A DNA stretch of 64,000 nt, from assembly GCA_014904985.1 (NCBI GenBank), contig MU128945.1:62001-126000 (forward strand), given 5' to 3'. The stretch comes from Hydnum rufescens UP504 (taxonomy: Eukaryota > Basidiomycota > Agaricomycetes > Cantharellales > Hydnaceae). The notes beneath the pieces were generated by a model. It was not told where the DNA came from. It was given only the letters and a program-made list of their open reading frames with translations, and did no database searches. The position numbers and the translations under genes were made by a program. This document shows positions 46,087-58,608 of the stretch, piece after piece; position 1 is the first letter of the stretch; every line of letters begins with the position of its first letter.

Positions 46087-46810
46087 TCATTCCTTCAAGA
46101 ATTCAGCGAGCTTCGACTCATTCTTCACATCATCTTCCACAAGTCTCGCCACTTCTTTTCCCTAATATAAATGCGCCACACATTTTGGCAAAAAATTTCC
46201 CCGGAATACCACGATTTAAAAAAAACGGGAGACGCACCTCTTCGAGACGAACGATAGTGGGAATAGCTACAAGTCAATCAGGTGAGCAATTTCGAAAAAA
46301 AAAAAAAAAATAACGGATAGATGCACAGGCTTCCCCCCCTCGAGGCGATGATGGGTCGAAAATATCTCTCTCACCTGTCAGTCCATATCCATGCGGATCG
46401 CGATATTCATGCTTGGGATTCTTCCACCTAAGAGGGACGGATCAAAGAAGGTGAGCAGCGCCACTCGAATGCATATGATCCATCACCGTCACAACCCGAG
46501 GAAATGTAAGAATGCATTCGCATTACTTACGTGGCCTTGTCTCCTACGCGAAGCACGATTCCAGTCACAGAGTCGTCCGCAGTGAATTGGGCCTTGACAA
46601 GCTCTTCGACATCTCGGCAATCCTGAAATATGGATGGAGAGTAGATATTAGAGGCCCCACCCCCAGCGATCGACTGCCACTGGCACTTGCCCCACACCAC
46701 ATCTTGCCGTCTACAATGTCAGCATAGAATATGAGATAGGGGCGCGGTGGGGGTGCCAATCCCCCAATCGTCGTGAGCAACGATGGCAGTGGGTTCTCGA
46801 TGAAGGTCAT
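46087..46810 (-). CDS. TXNDC17-like (DUF953) thioredoxin-fold protein
   Basis: Exons are 46691-46810, 46531-46622, 46375-46427, 46238-46266 and 46087-46161, giving 122 residues, the usual size of the family. Sequence runs PYLIFYADIVDGKMWCGDCR, with a CxxC active site (CGDC), then DVEELVKAQF, TWKNPKHEYR, IPTIVRLEE and the C-terminal helix KLAEFLKE. TXNDC17-type proteins reduce disulfides in the cytosol; the animal active site is WCPDC, here Gly replaces Pro. The first intron (46623-46690) must start with GC: the exon ends TGTGGG and the intron begins GCAAGT, a consensus GC donor. Without it the second active-site cysteine is lost. Confidence 0.88.
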
Positions 46811-47019
46811 ACTAGATAGTGAGTAAGCGCGACCTTACAAGCTCGCTTGACGATGGAGATAACCGAGGGGTCACTCACGTGCAGATTTCCCAGGGTCACG
46901 CCTTGGGTGGTCTTTGAAGGTGTATGCTCAAGGGAGAAAGAGGTTGGTGGAGATCCACGAGAGCTCCGAAAGAGAACAGTGATTGAACCATATTATTAAT
47001 ACATGAGAATCCCAAGCTC

Positions 47020-48480
47020 CTACTTCAGTGGACTAAATGGTAATGCCTCCATTATGGATGTGTCCATGAACATCGCCACATCGCCCGTCTACACGAATGA
47101 TAGGTCCATCGCGGGAAGTTGGTCCCGAGACAAATCAGACAACAAGCAGATCACACTCACCTTCATAACCGTATCACTCCAACCTGGTGTTCTCCACGCA
47201 GTCTCACGCTTCTCCTTCCGCGCCTCCATACTGTCATACCTGCGATTCGACGCGAATAGATTAAGAGCTCATACCAACGGGGCAGGCAAAACCAAACTGC
47301 ACGTAAAAACTTACTGCCAAAGATGATGAACCTGATGAAGACGTCCAACTTGCGAGAACCATGCCCCGACAGGGCTGATCGTATTTCGCCGCGCGTCGAT
47401 CCCCGATCGCCTTACACCCCCAATCCCCCGAAATCAGGACATCGCTGTAGACACTGGATAAAGTTTCCACGCTCAAACTCACCATGCGATCTCCCATTCC
47501 AGAAGTTTCCCTGGGCGCAGCGTATAGCTCCGCAACTCGAATATTCCACCTTTCTCTCGGGGAGGGGATGATGGAAGGAAGGCGAACTCTTGACATAGTT
47601 GGGAGGACCTAGAACTAAGCAAGGGAAGGATTTCTTGAAAAGCGTCATTATACTATTCAAGTTCGCGTTAGGTGACCACGCAACGAAAAATACGAGGATG
47701 TGGAATAATTTACGCGTGACCGGCGAATAAGTTGAGTCGATTGATCATATCCGCCATAGTTTTCATATTCCAATATATGGACTGCCATGGAGGAGTTCAC
47801 AAGGAGATCCATGCAACACAACGGCGGAGACTCGCACCAAAAGTGTCCAGTTCGCCTACCACAGTTTCCCAGCTCCCTGGTAAGGGAGAAGTCAGGCGTC
47901 AAGATCAATCCCAAGCACCTCTTCCCATAGTTCTGACATACATACCTGTCAGCTTGACGTGGAAAGACGGATCCGCAGCCACCCCTGCATAGAACTTCTC
48001 CCTATGTGTCTAGAGTCAAACGATGCGCTGTTGCTAGGCCAGACAAGATCAACCTACGCCGCCTTTTTGTATGCGTCCAGGGAATCCGGCTTAACTCGAT
48101 GGGCTGCGATTGGAAAGTGGAGAGCCAGCCTCCTCAGACAGTACCATTCAATAACTCGGGAAGGCGGAATGCCCACTTTCAAATGAATGCTGCAGAACAA
48201 AACGACCATAGGATCTAGAAGACAAGAAAGCACGATAGAGAGATACCCACTATATATTTTCCGCGTCCTACGAGGCGCGAGTGCTGCTGTGTCTCGAGCT
48301 CACCCTCGTGCTTGGCAGTAGGCGAACCATGCAAGATGGACTTGACCGAATTTCAGCCACTGGGTGATACCGCGGACAGGAGCCGCGCACCTTCACGCTC
48401 TTGGCAATTCCCCATGCTTGAGCGCTCAGCACAGGAGCCGACCGGGTGAACAGAAGGGGTGAAACGATAGTTGCTGCCAT
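47020..48480 (-). CDS. NIPSNAP-family mitochondrial protein
   Basis: Eleven exons give exactly 271 residues: 48391-48480, 48251-48340, 48177-48189 (13 nt), 48058-48103, 47946-48001, 47838-47876, 47714-47781, 47483-47652, 47315-47410, 47161-47239 and 47020-47088. The N-terminus (MAATIVSPLLFTRSAP) looks like a mitochondrial leader. Then come SVKSILHGSPTAKHEGE, KPDSLDAYKKAAEKFYAG, GSWETVVGELDTFVHILEYE, NYGGYDQSTQLIR, IFELRSYTLRPGKLLEWE and VGAWFSQVGRLHQVHHLWQ. NIPSNAP proteins have a dimeric ferredoxin-like fold; animal members report mitochondrial damage to autophagy, but a fungal role is unknown. No frame defect is seen. The gene ends 209 bp upstream of the thioredoxin-like gene on the same strand. 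Confidence 0.88.
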
Positions 48481-48723
48481 TAAGATGGAGTTGTAGGGTC
48501 CCCGGCAATCCCCTTAGCCATCAAATAATATCTTAGGTAAGTATGCAAACTATGGTACATCATGGGAAAATTATTAGGCTGGACGAGCACTTCGTCTTCT
48601 ATGCCAAAACACCATCTGACTCGGGATACGAGTGAGAGGGAAAATTCGGAACCTGGGGGAAGGATCGCACCCCTCCCCAGTCCAACGACAATGCTATAAC
48701 GATAACCTCTCCTGCGAGACATC

Positions 48724-50655
48724 TCAAGGGACCTCGTTTTCGTCGACCATTCCAGTATCGAATATGATTTGGCCATTAGAATCCCATACTTGGAGGCCCC
48801 GATCTTTGTCGGTAAACAGCACTTGGTCTGTCCCAACCGCACGTTGGGGAAGGTCCCACCACTCTGTATCAAACAGGGTTATTCAGCGACGCCTCCGGAA
48901 ATGCCGTGCAGTCAACATACTAGCATATTTCTCGACTTGGAAATGCACGTATAAGAACTCGACGAAGAATGGGCGATTGTAACGGTCAAAATCCATTGAA
49001 CCGTCTTTTGGTGGCAATACGATGACATCATCTGGTTCCATACGGTCTGTGACAGGTCCGTTTTTGGCGCGACGCATTGCGTATCTGCGGATACGAGGGA
49101 ATTATCATTAGTGACGATGCGTAAAGACATTTGGAGCCTAGCATATACCGTTTGCCTGCTCGGGGAATCTGCGTATAGTCCGGAACAAAGTCCACAGCAA
49201 AATGCTTAGGGAACCAGACAAATTCTGGGAACAGGCCCTCACGTAGCTCGACCACATACTCACGACCCTTCTTGGAAAACGTAGGCGTTTGTTTCCACTC
49301 GTGCCCCCGTTGATCCAGGATGGTGTTGATCGCAGCGCGACCGTCTCCGCTGGTGGGACTCGTGGGGAGTGATAGGTCCCATTTCGGTCCATTTTCGAGA
49401 CCGTAAACCCCACGGCCCGGGGAAGCTAGATGGAATCGACTTGGCACCAGGGCATGGAATCGTAGGAACGTGAGATTGGTATTGAGAAATGCGAAGTTGG
49501 AGTATTCCACCTCCTCTACAAGGAATCGGGATTTAGTGGGAGATGACGAAAGCCCGGAGCTAGATATACCTGAATCAGAGCCAATCCAGGGTAAGGTCGC
49601 AAAAGCATCGGCATTGACCAAGTTTGGGAAAGTCATAAATTGATCCACGACATCAGGGGAGTTACGGAAGAATGCGAGATGGCCGGGGGTGAAGAGCAAT
49701 ATATTGTCACCATGAATGGGAAGAGATGGAGCCAATATGTCAAAATCCTTCGCAACGTCCCATGGAACTGAAAATTAGGGTTGAATACAAAGATTCTAGT
49801 TGCTGAGAGGTTGAGAACCCACAATTGCGTTCAAAACTTGAATACCCAAAGCACAGTCATGAAAAAGAGCAGGGCCGAGTGCGTGCTTATTAGGACTTAC
49901 TTTCCCAACATGGTGTCCATATCACACCAACCCTAACAGTCCAAACGATTAGTACAGCCAAGAAGGCGAATAGGATTGAGGCTTACCCATATCGGTGTGT
50001 CGGGATTCACCCACTTAGCAAAGACGGTAGATCGAAAGGGTCGGAAGAAAGAATTGACCTGGGTGGTGTCAAAATTAATATAGATGGTAAAGCTCCGGAG
50101 GAAGATAATTAAACAAACATGGTCACCCGGGGCTCGCTCATAAAGTTTCGCGAGAACGACCTCGCGTTCATGCTCATCGCATTTCCACCGATTACATAGA
50201 AAATCGGCATGGAGAGTCCAATATTCTTCGTTTGAAAGGCATATCTCTCGGGCATTGGGAATGTGAGAAAGAGGCTGATCGCATCCAACCTGGTGTCTGT
50301 CGTAGTTGACGAAGAGCAAGTCCACCTGGGGGTTTGCGGCAACGGAAGCGAAAAAATTTTCTAGATAAACGACTGGTTTTTCACGACGGGTCCATACAGC
50401 GATGATTGTTATAGATGGAGCTTGGGTCGGGTATGGAGGTGGGGTGGTAGAAGACTCCGACGGCCGCAATGAGGAGTGTTCGGTTATCGGTTTGCCCAAT
50501 ACTCTGCTTGGACGAATGGTTGCCTCTTCGCTTGTCGCGTTGAAAGGAACTTCTGTTGTTGGGTATAACGAAAACACCTGCTGGTGGAGCCCACTGAGAT
50601 AGAGAGGGATGAGTGCCAATAAAATGAGGGGTGCTATCTGTCTCCAGCGTAGCAT
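48724..50655 (-). CDS. Glycosyltransferase-like type II membrane protein
   Basis: A single N-terminal membrane helix (LILLALIPLYLSGL) with little before it suggests a Golgi type II topology. The luminal part begins SITIIAVWTRREKPVVYLEN and has WGWCDMDTMLG, like the D-x-D-containing strand of nucleotide-sugar transferases. It continues DILAPSLPIHGDNILLFTPG, FVWFPKHFAVDFVPDY and EKYAKWWDLPQRAVGTD. Exons include 50119-50655, 49987-50058, 49901-49932, one from 49767 to about 49149, one near 48950-49087 and the last ending at 48724. The join between 49901 and 49767 is out of phase by one, so a small exon or a base error remains there. Family assignment is from pattern memory; donor and acceptor are unknown. 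Confidence 0.68.
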
Positions 50656-50948
50656 GGGGAATATCTGTGGGGAAGCCGTGACGGCTTATCAACGTGCACT
50701 GCTTTATAATCCATCCCAAATCGACTCACAGCCTGCGGCCCTGACGTATGCATATCAAGCAATTTGGCGCGATATACCGGCCCACAAAATTATGACCCGT
50801 TCGGTGGGCTCACAGATCCAAGGCAGTAAAGTCAGTGAGTCACCGTGAGCAAAGTTGATGTTGATGGTGAACAAAAATTTCGAAAGAGGGTTTGTTTATA
50901 TAACTTTATATCGGGGGCAGCCGCATGATGTCAATTTTCTTCGCCCAA

Positions 50949-51182
50949 TTAGAACGCATTCTCGTGACCCTCCCAAAACCATCCCGGAGCCGTCCAACGT
51001 GTTGTCTGACTCGACTCGAATCTGAGTTCCAGAGTCACCTCCTCAAGGACCTCAACGTCGACGTCGGACCCTGACTGTATTACTAAGGCACCCGAGAAAT
51101 CAATGACAACCCGGCCCTGAGAACCTCTAGTAGGTTCTTCAACCATGTTGTACATGTTCTGCTCCCATGCACCACCCTTGGC
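50949..51182 (-). CDS. Unidentified protein fragment, probably a 3' exon
   Basis: About 78 codons read GGAWEQNMYNMVEEPTR, then VVIDFSGALVIQSGSD, VDVEVLEEVTLELRFESS and end GWFWEGHENAF. The composition is protein-like and an AG precedes the segment (gccaag), so it may be a terminal exon. I do not recognise the family and could not find upstream exons. It may equally be chance. Confidence 0.3.
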   Translation of the reverse strand, partial: AKGGAWEQNMYNMVEEPTRGSQGRVVIDFSGALVIQSGSDVDVEVLEEVTLELRFESSQTTRWTAPGWFWEGHENAF

Positions 51183-51225
51183 GCCTTTCGGGAGCAGCCT
51201 GTTTGCGGTCTATAAATCGAGATAC

Positions 51226-51249
51226 ACACAGACACAGACACAGACACAG
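51226..51249. repeat. (ACACAG)n microsatellite
   Basis: About four copies of the 6-bp unit acacag lie just after a tataaat word. Confidence 0.85.
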
Positions 51250-52294
51250 GGGATGTATACGGGACATCAAATCGCAAGGGACTTAGGAACAAGGGCGAGT
51301 GGGATTCGCAACACCGCAGTCAGGCACGCGGAGAATGTGTCATCTTCTGCATTACATAGGAAAGATACAGGCGCGGCCCGCCTATCTCATCAAAATGAAA
51401 GATTTCCTATCGATCCGCGTAGTCCCGCGATGATTGTACGCATGATCGAAATAGGAAAGTTTCAGTACATTGAATAACAGCTTCCAGTTCAGAATATTTT
51501 GGCCTATAGCTCCAGGCTTTGGGACTATGAATGCGCCTTGGGGTTCGAATATTCGCTTGTCAGGAGCATCAATGCAACATTTGCGTATATTTAGGAGGAG
51601 CGGTGCCTTTCATGATCAGAGGGGATTGAATTCTCGCTATGAAATTCCTGTGACCCCTGAAAAAAGTGTACGCGCACGCACGACTCCTTTCCCGGCCCTC
51701 TTTGTCTTCATGTTCTTCCTTTCTATTACCTCATCAGTTGAAACTCCTAGCATGTCGTGCAGCCCCCTGCTCATTCGGCTTCGCTCTTAAGGTCACAACA
51801 GTTTTTTTCTGTCCCCCGGAACCGCGCTCCGTATCGAAGCCCAGATCAGCAATGTTTAAAAATAGATTTTCTTATCGATCCGACTTTACAGTCACAACAC
51901 TACAGTATCTCGTGTGTTGGGTGTGCGAGTTTTTGTGTGTTATACTTCTAGCTGTCTTTCTATTAGACTTTCTGACATCCCTTTATCCTGTGAATCTGCT
52001 GCCGTCCACCCTAATCCTCCAATCCCCATGCACTCGCTTCGGACCCAGGGCCAGACGCCCGCTTCTTGTTCTGCTGCTTGGCAACACAGAAGCAAAGTAT
52101 TTCTAGTGACCGCAATGGAGAAGACTGACGTACAACTCAAAAGTGAATACGGTGCAGATTACATCAAGTGCTCTTGCTGTAATGAAATGATACCGTTGAA
52201 GATAGTGGGCAGTGCAGTGCCCCGCAGGCGAATTCTCAGTCTCAGTAGCCATTCGTGCATGCGGTCAATATAGAAGAAGAAGCAGGACTCAAAT

Positions 52295-54281
52295 CTAAAG
52301 GAATTGCTCCCATCCTGCGCTCAATCCATCGCGGATAAGCTCACCTTGGCGCCATCGGCTGATCCTTTCGAGGTCCCGCAACGTCAATGATTCTTGCGTC
52401 TCCGCCTGTTGAGAATCATCGAGAATGCTCAGATCACCTGCACCATGTAATGCCAATACCACCCATCCTACAACGATCATTCCAGGCGGTCGCTGCTCTC
52501 CCGCTCTATCCAATGCCTCGATGATGCCATCGAGAGTGGACGCAATTACCCGCTGATCAGGACTTGAGGTGCGCTCCACAATGGCGATTGGGAGATAGGG
52601 CGGATACCCAAGGCTCGAGCCTTCCGCCCGGGATTCTCCATCGGCTCCGACACCCATGAGCGCCTTGACAATTTGCGGCAGTCGGGCGACGCCCATGAGA
52701 ATAACGAGCGTTCTTGAGCGCTCGTATCCAGGCAACTCAACGTCCGTGCCCTTCCGCCCGACACCAGTGCAAATTGTGAGTGAGTGTGCGACCCCACGCT
52801 GTGTCACCGGTATCCCCACGAAAGTGGGGCCCGCAAGGGATGAGGAAATACCAGGGACCACAACTGCTTCGAATCCCTGAGATCGGAAGTACAGCACCTC
52901 CTCGCCACCGCGGCCAAACAGCATCGGATCTCCCTGCTTCAGCTAAAGCAAGCAGAGGGTTGATTCTAGCATTAGACACGGAAGGCAATATCACTAACCC
53001 GGACAACAGTATCGCCCCTTCGGGCGGCCTCAACTGCCATCTCCATCAGTTCGTTTTGAGCAGCCTCTGCATTCCCGGGGAATTTCCTGGCAATGTATAC
53101 TGGAATGTGAGGAGGAATGAGAGCAAGAATTTCTGCAGGCACTAATTTGTCAGAGAGGACACGGGTGGCGAGCTGCGTCAAGGCCTTTTGGCCAGCGACA
53201 GTAAGCATTGACGGATGACCTGGTCCAGACCCAAGAAGGATGATCTGTCCACGAACTTCAGGGGACAGTGGAATACCGTGCCGAGATGTACCACTACCCT
53301 GTGATTCTAAACCCCCACATCAGGAATACATTACCGTCTGTAGCAGCGTCGCATACCTTGTAGCTCCTGGTTCCGCGAGTATGAATGAGCTCCGGTAATT
53401 CGCCCCGGAGTCTTAAGAAGAGAGTCTTGAGAGTGAAGTGCCCCAGTGGTTTGAAGAATACTTTTCATGTCATCCTCGCACAGAGATGCAAGACGTTCAA
53501 TGGGCCAATATTCGCTGACCTGCGATACCCATCTTATCCGCCGTGACACAGCCTCGAGCGGCTCTTCCACCAGCCCACTGTTTGATTGAGGCACGGGGGC
53601 GTTCAATGGCGGTGCCGAGGCCTCGTCGTCTCGATCTGCATCGGCACGCGCCTCCACCTCACTACCTTTTGCCAGGCAACGCAACCTGCCGATATTCTCG
53701 ACCGCATCTCCGTACCCGGGATGCAGCTTGGCCACTACATCGCGCCGCACGCGTCCCGCCAAGCGACATCCCCGCCCATTCGTCGAAACCGCAAATTGCA
53801 ACGACGACGGCTGGTGGGCTTTGCGCGTCGCGAAGCGGTGCGTTGATGGGAACGTAAAGTCGCAAAGGGCTGGCAGGTCTGTTACGTTGACGGGAATGTG
53901 GCGGGAGACACAGGCGTCCCGGATGATAGCTGCAGATTTGGCAGATCGTCGATTGCCATTTTCGACGAGCAGTGTGTCCGTCACACATACAAGCGATATA
54001 TTAGACAAGGTATCCAGGAGATATGAGACGTCTGAGCCATCGTTTTCTGCATCCAGGGATATCCACTGGATCTCTTTTTGAAGTACTCGCCATCGGATTT
54101 CGTCACATGCATTTTCGAAAGCAACTGGGGCGGCGATGACAACCCTGGCTTCAGCTTCCAAAGCAGCAAATGCTCGCGATGCTGCGAGGCTGTTGGCCCC
54201 GATGATAAGGAATACCTTGGAAACTGGCTGGAAGGCGAGCAGCAATGACGCCCCCTTGGTGGGACAAGGATACACCGTCAT
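52295..54281 (-). CDS. Met1-type siroheme synthase: precorrin-2 dehydrogenase-like domain fused to uroporphyrinogen-III C-methyltransferase
   Basis: Exons 53357-54281, 52999-53306 and 52295-52942 give exactly 626 residues. Residues about 1-250 form an NAD-binding Met8/CysG-N-like domain (KVFLIIGANSLAASRAFAAL, VCVTDTLL, PVNVTDLPALCDFTFPS). The C-terminal half is the SAM-dependent methylase: QIILLGSGPGHPSMLTVAGQ, VLSDKLVP, KQGDPMLFGRGGEE, VVPGISSSLAGPTFVGIPVT, VILMGVARL, VVLALHG. The product, siroheme, is the cofactor of sulfite reductase, so the gene serves sulfate assimilation and methionine synthesis. It sits 92 bp from the end of the kinase gene on the same strand. No frame defect is seen. 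Confidence 0.93.
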
Positions 54282-54373
54282 TTGACCAAGTGTACGAACA
54301 GATGGTTTTTGCAGCCGAATACATTAGGTTTACTTCAAAGTTCCAACTAATGACACTGTCCATACATCCACAA

Positions 54374-57300
54374 TCAATGTCGTAGTCCAGCTTTATTTGG
54401 CCTCAATGGTTTCCCTCTGAGCGCATCCCCACTGGCCTCCGTCTTTTTCTGCCACTGATCTATGAGCTTACTGACACCCTGATACGGTCGTTCCGGGGCA
54501 GGAGAGTGGGGTGGAGTGGTCTTTCCTCGTCGCACAGGTGAGATAGGGACTTCCGGGCTCCCAGTGAAATCGGCCGGAGGTACAACATTTAGTCTTGTGG
54601 GAATTGGCTCGCGCAGATGCTGTGGGCTAGAGGATCTAACCGGAATGCCATTTATGTTCGATGGTTCGGGCCCGGAAAGGCGTGCCAGGGACTTCCGAAC
54701 TCAGCTTCAGCATGTCCTTGAGTACGTGCGTCTGGCATATGCTGTGGGGTGGGGGATCGAGCCAGACTGCGTAGATGGAGGATTTGAATTTGCGATCGAT
54801 AACTCGGAAACCATGTCGGAGACCTTCGAGCCCGTCCGCATATGTCCCAGAGCACGAGGCGTAGTCTCTTGAGACTGCAGGCGGGGCGTTGCCGTCCCCT
54901 GAGATCGGAATGGCCGGATATTAGAGGGCGGCTGTATCGTCGGTGGCTTGCTCGAAGAAGACAAGGTCGTAGTAGTCGCGTTCCCGGTGAGCTTTGGATC
55001 AATTAATTTGGTGTACGTTCCAGATGGTGCTCGGGATAGTGGCCTGCTGGCCTGGGCACCAGAACTACTTAGAGCCTCGTACTTTCGATACCATGTCCGA
55101 TATGGACGATCGTCGTTGTGATCTAGGACGCAGCGGGAGAGAGAAGCCATCATCGCTTGATGAAGATGGGGCTAGGTCGTCGCTTGGGGGCTCAGAAAGT
55201 CATTCGATGGAGGCAAGAATAATGACTGAGGCCTCGGACGAGATGAAACCGCTAATCGAGGCGCCGGACTAGGTGCAGGTGAGCTTGGGGACAGAGATGA
55301 CGAAGAGGGGGTGATCGTTGGATATCGAGAGCGTGCTACTTCAACATCGTAGTCAACCGTATCGTTGTTGGGCCTGGGCGATGTGATCATATGCCCACCT
55401 GGATTCGGCATTATGGCAGGCCCAGGGGTGATGTCAATCAGATCCTGTACAGATGTCTGTCTTCGTGCATGGCGCGATGAAGTCTGCCTTCCAGGTGCAA
55501 AGCTCGACACATCGATCAGGTTCTGGACAGACATGCGCTTTGCTGCCGACCGCCGCAGTCCCGCATTCGTTCTCTCGACAGAAGAGCCAGAGGACGAGCT
55601 GTCGCCACCCACATCCACAAGCTCGTAAACTGAACTAGCAGTTATCTTCGGGGAGTCTTGCTTGCCGTCGCTCTTTGGATTCGCCTTGTGCACAGCGCGT
55701 GCGCGCGATAATGGAGAAGATATTTGCTGTTCCTTCACATTGTTACCCACCGCATCTTCGGGACCATCGTCCCCACTTGACTCGGCGCTGAATGTAGAGT
55801 CCCCTCTCCCCGGGACGCGAAGAGACAAACCATTACTGGATCGGGGCTCGGTGCCTACCAAAGCAGCAGGGACACTTTTTCGGGGAATCCTAGTTTGTGG
55901 TCGTGGAACTAAAGAAGTAATTGAAGGTGCTTCGCGCTTTGTCGGAGAGGCGGGCCGAGATGAACGGCGATCTGAGGATTGGAGGATGGGTGAAGCAGGC
56001 TCGCTTCCGGTGAGCCAATCCGGAGTCTGAGTCTTCAATGGTGTTACTGGCTTACGTCCCAAACCAGTCCGTGCAATCGAGTCATCGGGCCTAGAGCCAG
56101 TGCTGAGAGTTAGAGGCGCTTTCTCACTGTTCAAGTGGGTACTTCTGAAGGCCTTGCAACGCGATACTCGGGCGCCGTGATAATGACTTCTGTGAAGGCT
56201 GCGGAATCGCCGTTGGGAATTTGAGGGGTGACTCGGCCTCGGATCTAGACGACACAGTTGTCTTTGAAGCGGAGGTCCCAGCATCGCCAAAGTTGGTGCT
56301 CTGAGGCGATCGCGGGCGGGGACCACTGGGACTTGGCGCCCTCTGCGAGGGGGTGAATACCTGGGAAGCTTGAGAGGCAGTCCCTGATATTGGGGGTCGT
56401 GAGCGAGGGATTGAGGACGCGCCTCGAGGGGGATCTACATATGCACCAGATATGGGAGGATGGAGGGATGAATGTCCCATTATTAATCGGTGAAACGTAA
56501 TTAGAGCTAGACGAAGATGGGTATCGTTCGTTATCAAACTGTTCATCCATGGTCTCTATGGAGGGGAATCGCTCCTCTGCTGAAAGCTCAGCTGATGGAG
56601 ATGACGATTGAACGTGAGTGCGAGTATACGAGGAGCCATGCTGGGCGACGGAATTTCGAAGCGAAGTCTCAGGATCCGGCATAAGAAATGGTGCCGAAGG
56701 GGACCTCAGACCTGCCCCGGTCCCGATGGGATTCGAATTCGACATTGCCAGAGTGCCCAAAGTGGGCGCTGGCGGTTTCAATGACGTTGAGCCCAGACCA
56801 TCGAAGGCATCTCGCTTTGGCATTGGACCAGTCCGGTGATGCTGCCGCGCCGGTGCTGTGGGTCTTGAGCGACTTGGTAAAGGTGGAGGACGGGCATCTT
56901 GACTAAGAGACTGTGGAGAGTGGAGAAACGAATCTCCGAACCCATAGAAAGAGGGCTGAGTCCCCGGGGGCTTCAACGCCCCGCGAACACCCGCGTCACT
57001 ATCACTTGACTGGAAAAATCTTCGAATTTGGCAATTCCAGTCCTCGGCCGAGGCAAGGCTTCCGCCACTCGACTAGGCCCCGATTTCACTGGGGACAAAG
57101 GAGCCGGGGAAGGAATGAGCGTGACCCCTTGGGATGGCCTTCCGCGCCGCATGGGTTGGATGGCATCCAAAACCTGCTTTCGAGCTTCTAGCGCACCCAC
57201 AGGGACGTATGGTTTTGCTTGGGGCATAGGCGGGCCCGAAGACATCGCAGAAGGGGTTCCGATTGACTGGGAAGGTGGCGGAGGACGAGCCTGCACGGTA

Positions 57301-58608
57301 GGTATGAACAAGGGAAGGTAACACATATGTTCCGGTGGCAGCTTACGTAGCGGAACAAAGATTTGGTCCCTCGCATGCGATGGACTATATCCAAAAGTTC
57401 AAATACGTTTGGTCGCTGGGTGCCGTGTTCCCGTAGCATAGATCCTATATATGCGTGAGTAACGTTCTCTGCGATGATGGAAGGCGAGAGCTCACCGATC
57501 AGGGCATTCATTTGAGACGAATAAACGGGATATGGAGGGATGCGATAAGAGACATTGAGGATGGCCAGAGGTCCATGCTCCTCGAATGGGGTTGTATAAT
57601 AGCAGAGCTTATATAATAACACACCGAGCGCCCAGACGTCTAAACGAGACCGAGGTAAAAATACAGAGTGCAAGGAAGATACGAAAACATCGGCACCTGA
57701 CTTCTCATCGATTGGTCGACGAACATATACGTCAATCATTTCTGGTGCACGATACTGCAATGTAGTGTGCCGATTTAGATCGGCTTCCAGAGCCTGCATT
57801 TCATGAGTTGTAGATGGAGACCGTGAAGATGCTGGAGCGGCAGAGCCAAAATCGCACAATTTGAAACTAGTTGCCGTCGCCTGAAGGATATTTTCGACCT
57901 TGAGGTCGCGGTGGAGTAGTGGTGGTTTCAAGTCATGCATATATGCAACGCCCTTAGGTGCACATGCCAATTAAAAGAAACCCACAGATCGCAGACCCCC
58001 CTACGCACCTCACACACATCCACGAATATTTGGAGGATCTCGGCCTCAGTTAATCGCTCACGGAGTCGTCGATTCATCATGTCAATGATGCCACCACCAG
58101 GGCAGAACTCCATAAGAATGAATACTTCGTACATCCCATTCCCAAGGGGTTGTGAACTGGCATCGATGTAGTTCACGATGTTAGGATGGCTCCTCAATAA
58201 TTTCTGACGCACATTACATTCGAATGCAAGAACATACAGTTATAGAAGAGGTTTTTGACACACCATGACTTCCACCTCCTTGCGGACTTCGCGCAACATG
58301 CTCTCGTCAGAGACTGCGAGCCGCTTAAGCACGTGTTGGCGAGTATTATTGATAGGATTCTGAGTTTGTACAACATATACGTGCGCAAAACCGCCTGGAT
58401 AATAAATCGGTGTTTCAGAAGCCCGAAGGGAGAAGGGATACAGACAGGACAAGCCTTGACTGAGATACCTCTCCACTGTAACAACGTAGTTGTTGACGTG
58501 GATCACCTGGCCAGGTTGGAGCATTCGGACACCATTTTGCTGTGTGCGATGTGTATATGGCGCGTGAGGAACAACAGCGACAGCACGAGCAGCATGAAGA
58601 GTGGACAT
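54374..58608 (-). CDS. ARK/PRK/AAK1-family (NAK) serine/threonine protein kinase
   Basis: The kinase controls clathrin endocytosis and actin patches in yeast (Ark1, Prk1, Akl1) and adaptor AP2 in animals. Kinase exons: 58455-58608, 58264-58394, 58009-58203, 57697-57952, 57496-57639, 57347-57444. Motifs: YLSQGGFAHVYVV, HVLKRLAV with the ATP lysine, LLHRDLKVENIL, KLCDFGSA, QYRAPEMID, SDVWALGVLLYKLCYYTTPF, ENVTHAY in the following intron. A tail of about 800 Pro/Ser/Thr-rich residues follows. It carries KPPGTQPSFYGFGDSF, SVQNLIDV and SVQDLIDI (a repeated element) and ends PYQGVSKLIDQWQ. The first intron (58395-58454) appears to use a GC donor. One tail intron is 35 nt. Splicing of 54900-56550 is not fully resolved. 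Confidence 0.9.

Larger units (their letters stand above)
50656..52294. other. Intergenic stretch with an uncertain short coding segment and a microsatellite
   Basis: Besides the two items listed separately (50949-51182 and 51226-51249), a + strand frame at 52114-52273 encodes a 52-residue peptide with KCSCC. It could be the last exon of an unidentified gene. Nothing else is recognised. Confidence 0.35.

Noticed and set aside
51498..51565. Possible tRNA around ggttcgaat (B-box-like)
   Set aside because: No good A box at the right spacing and no acceptor stem could be paired.
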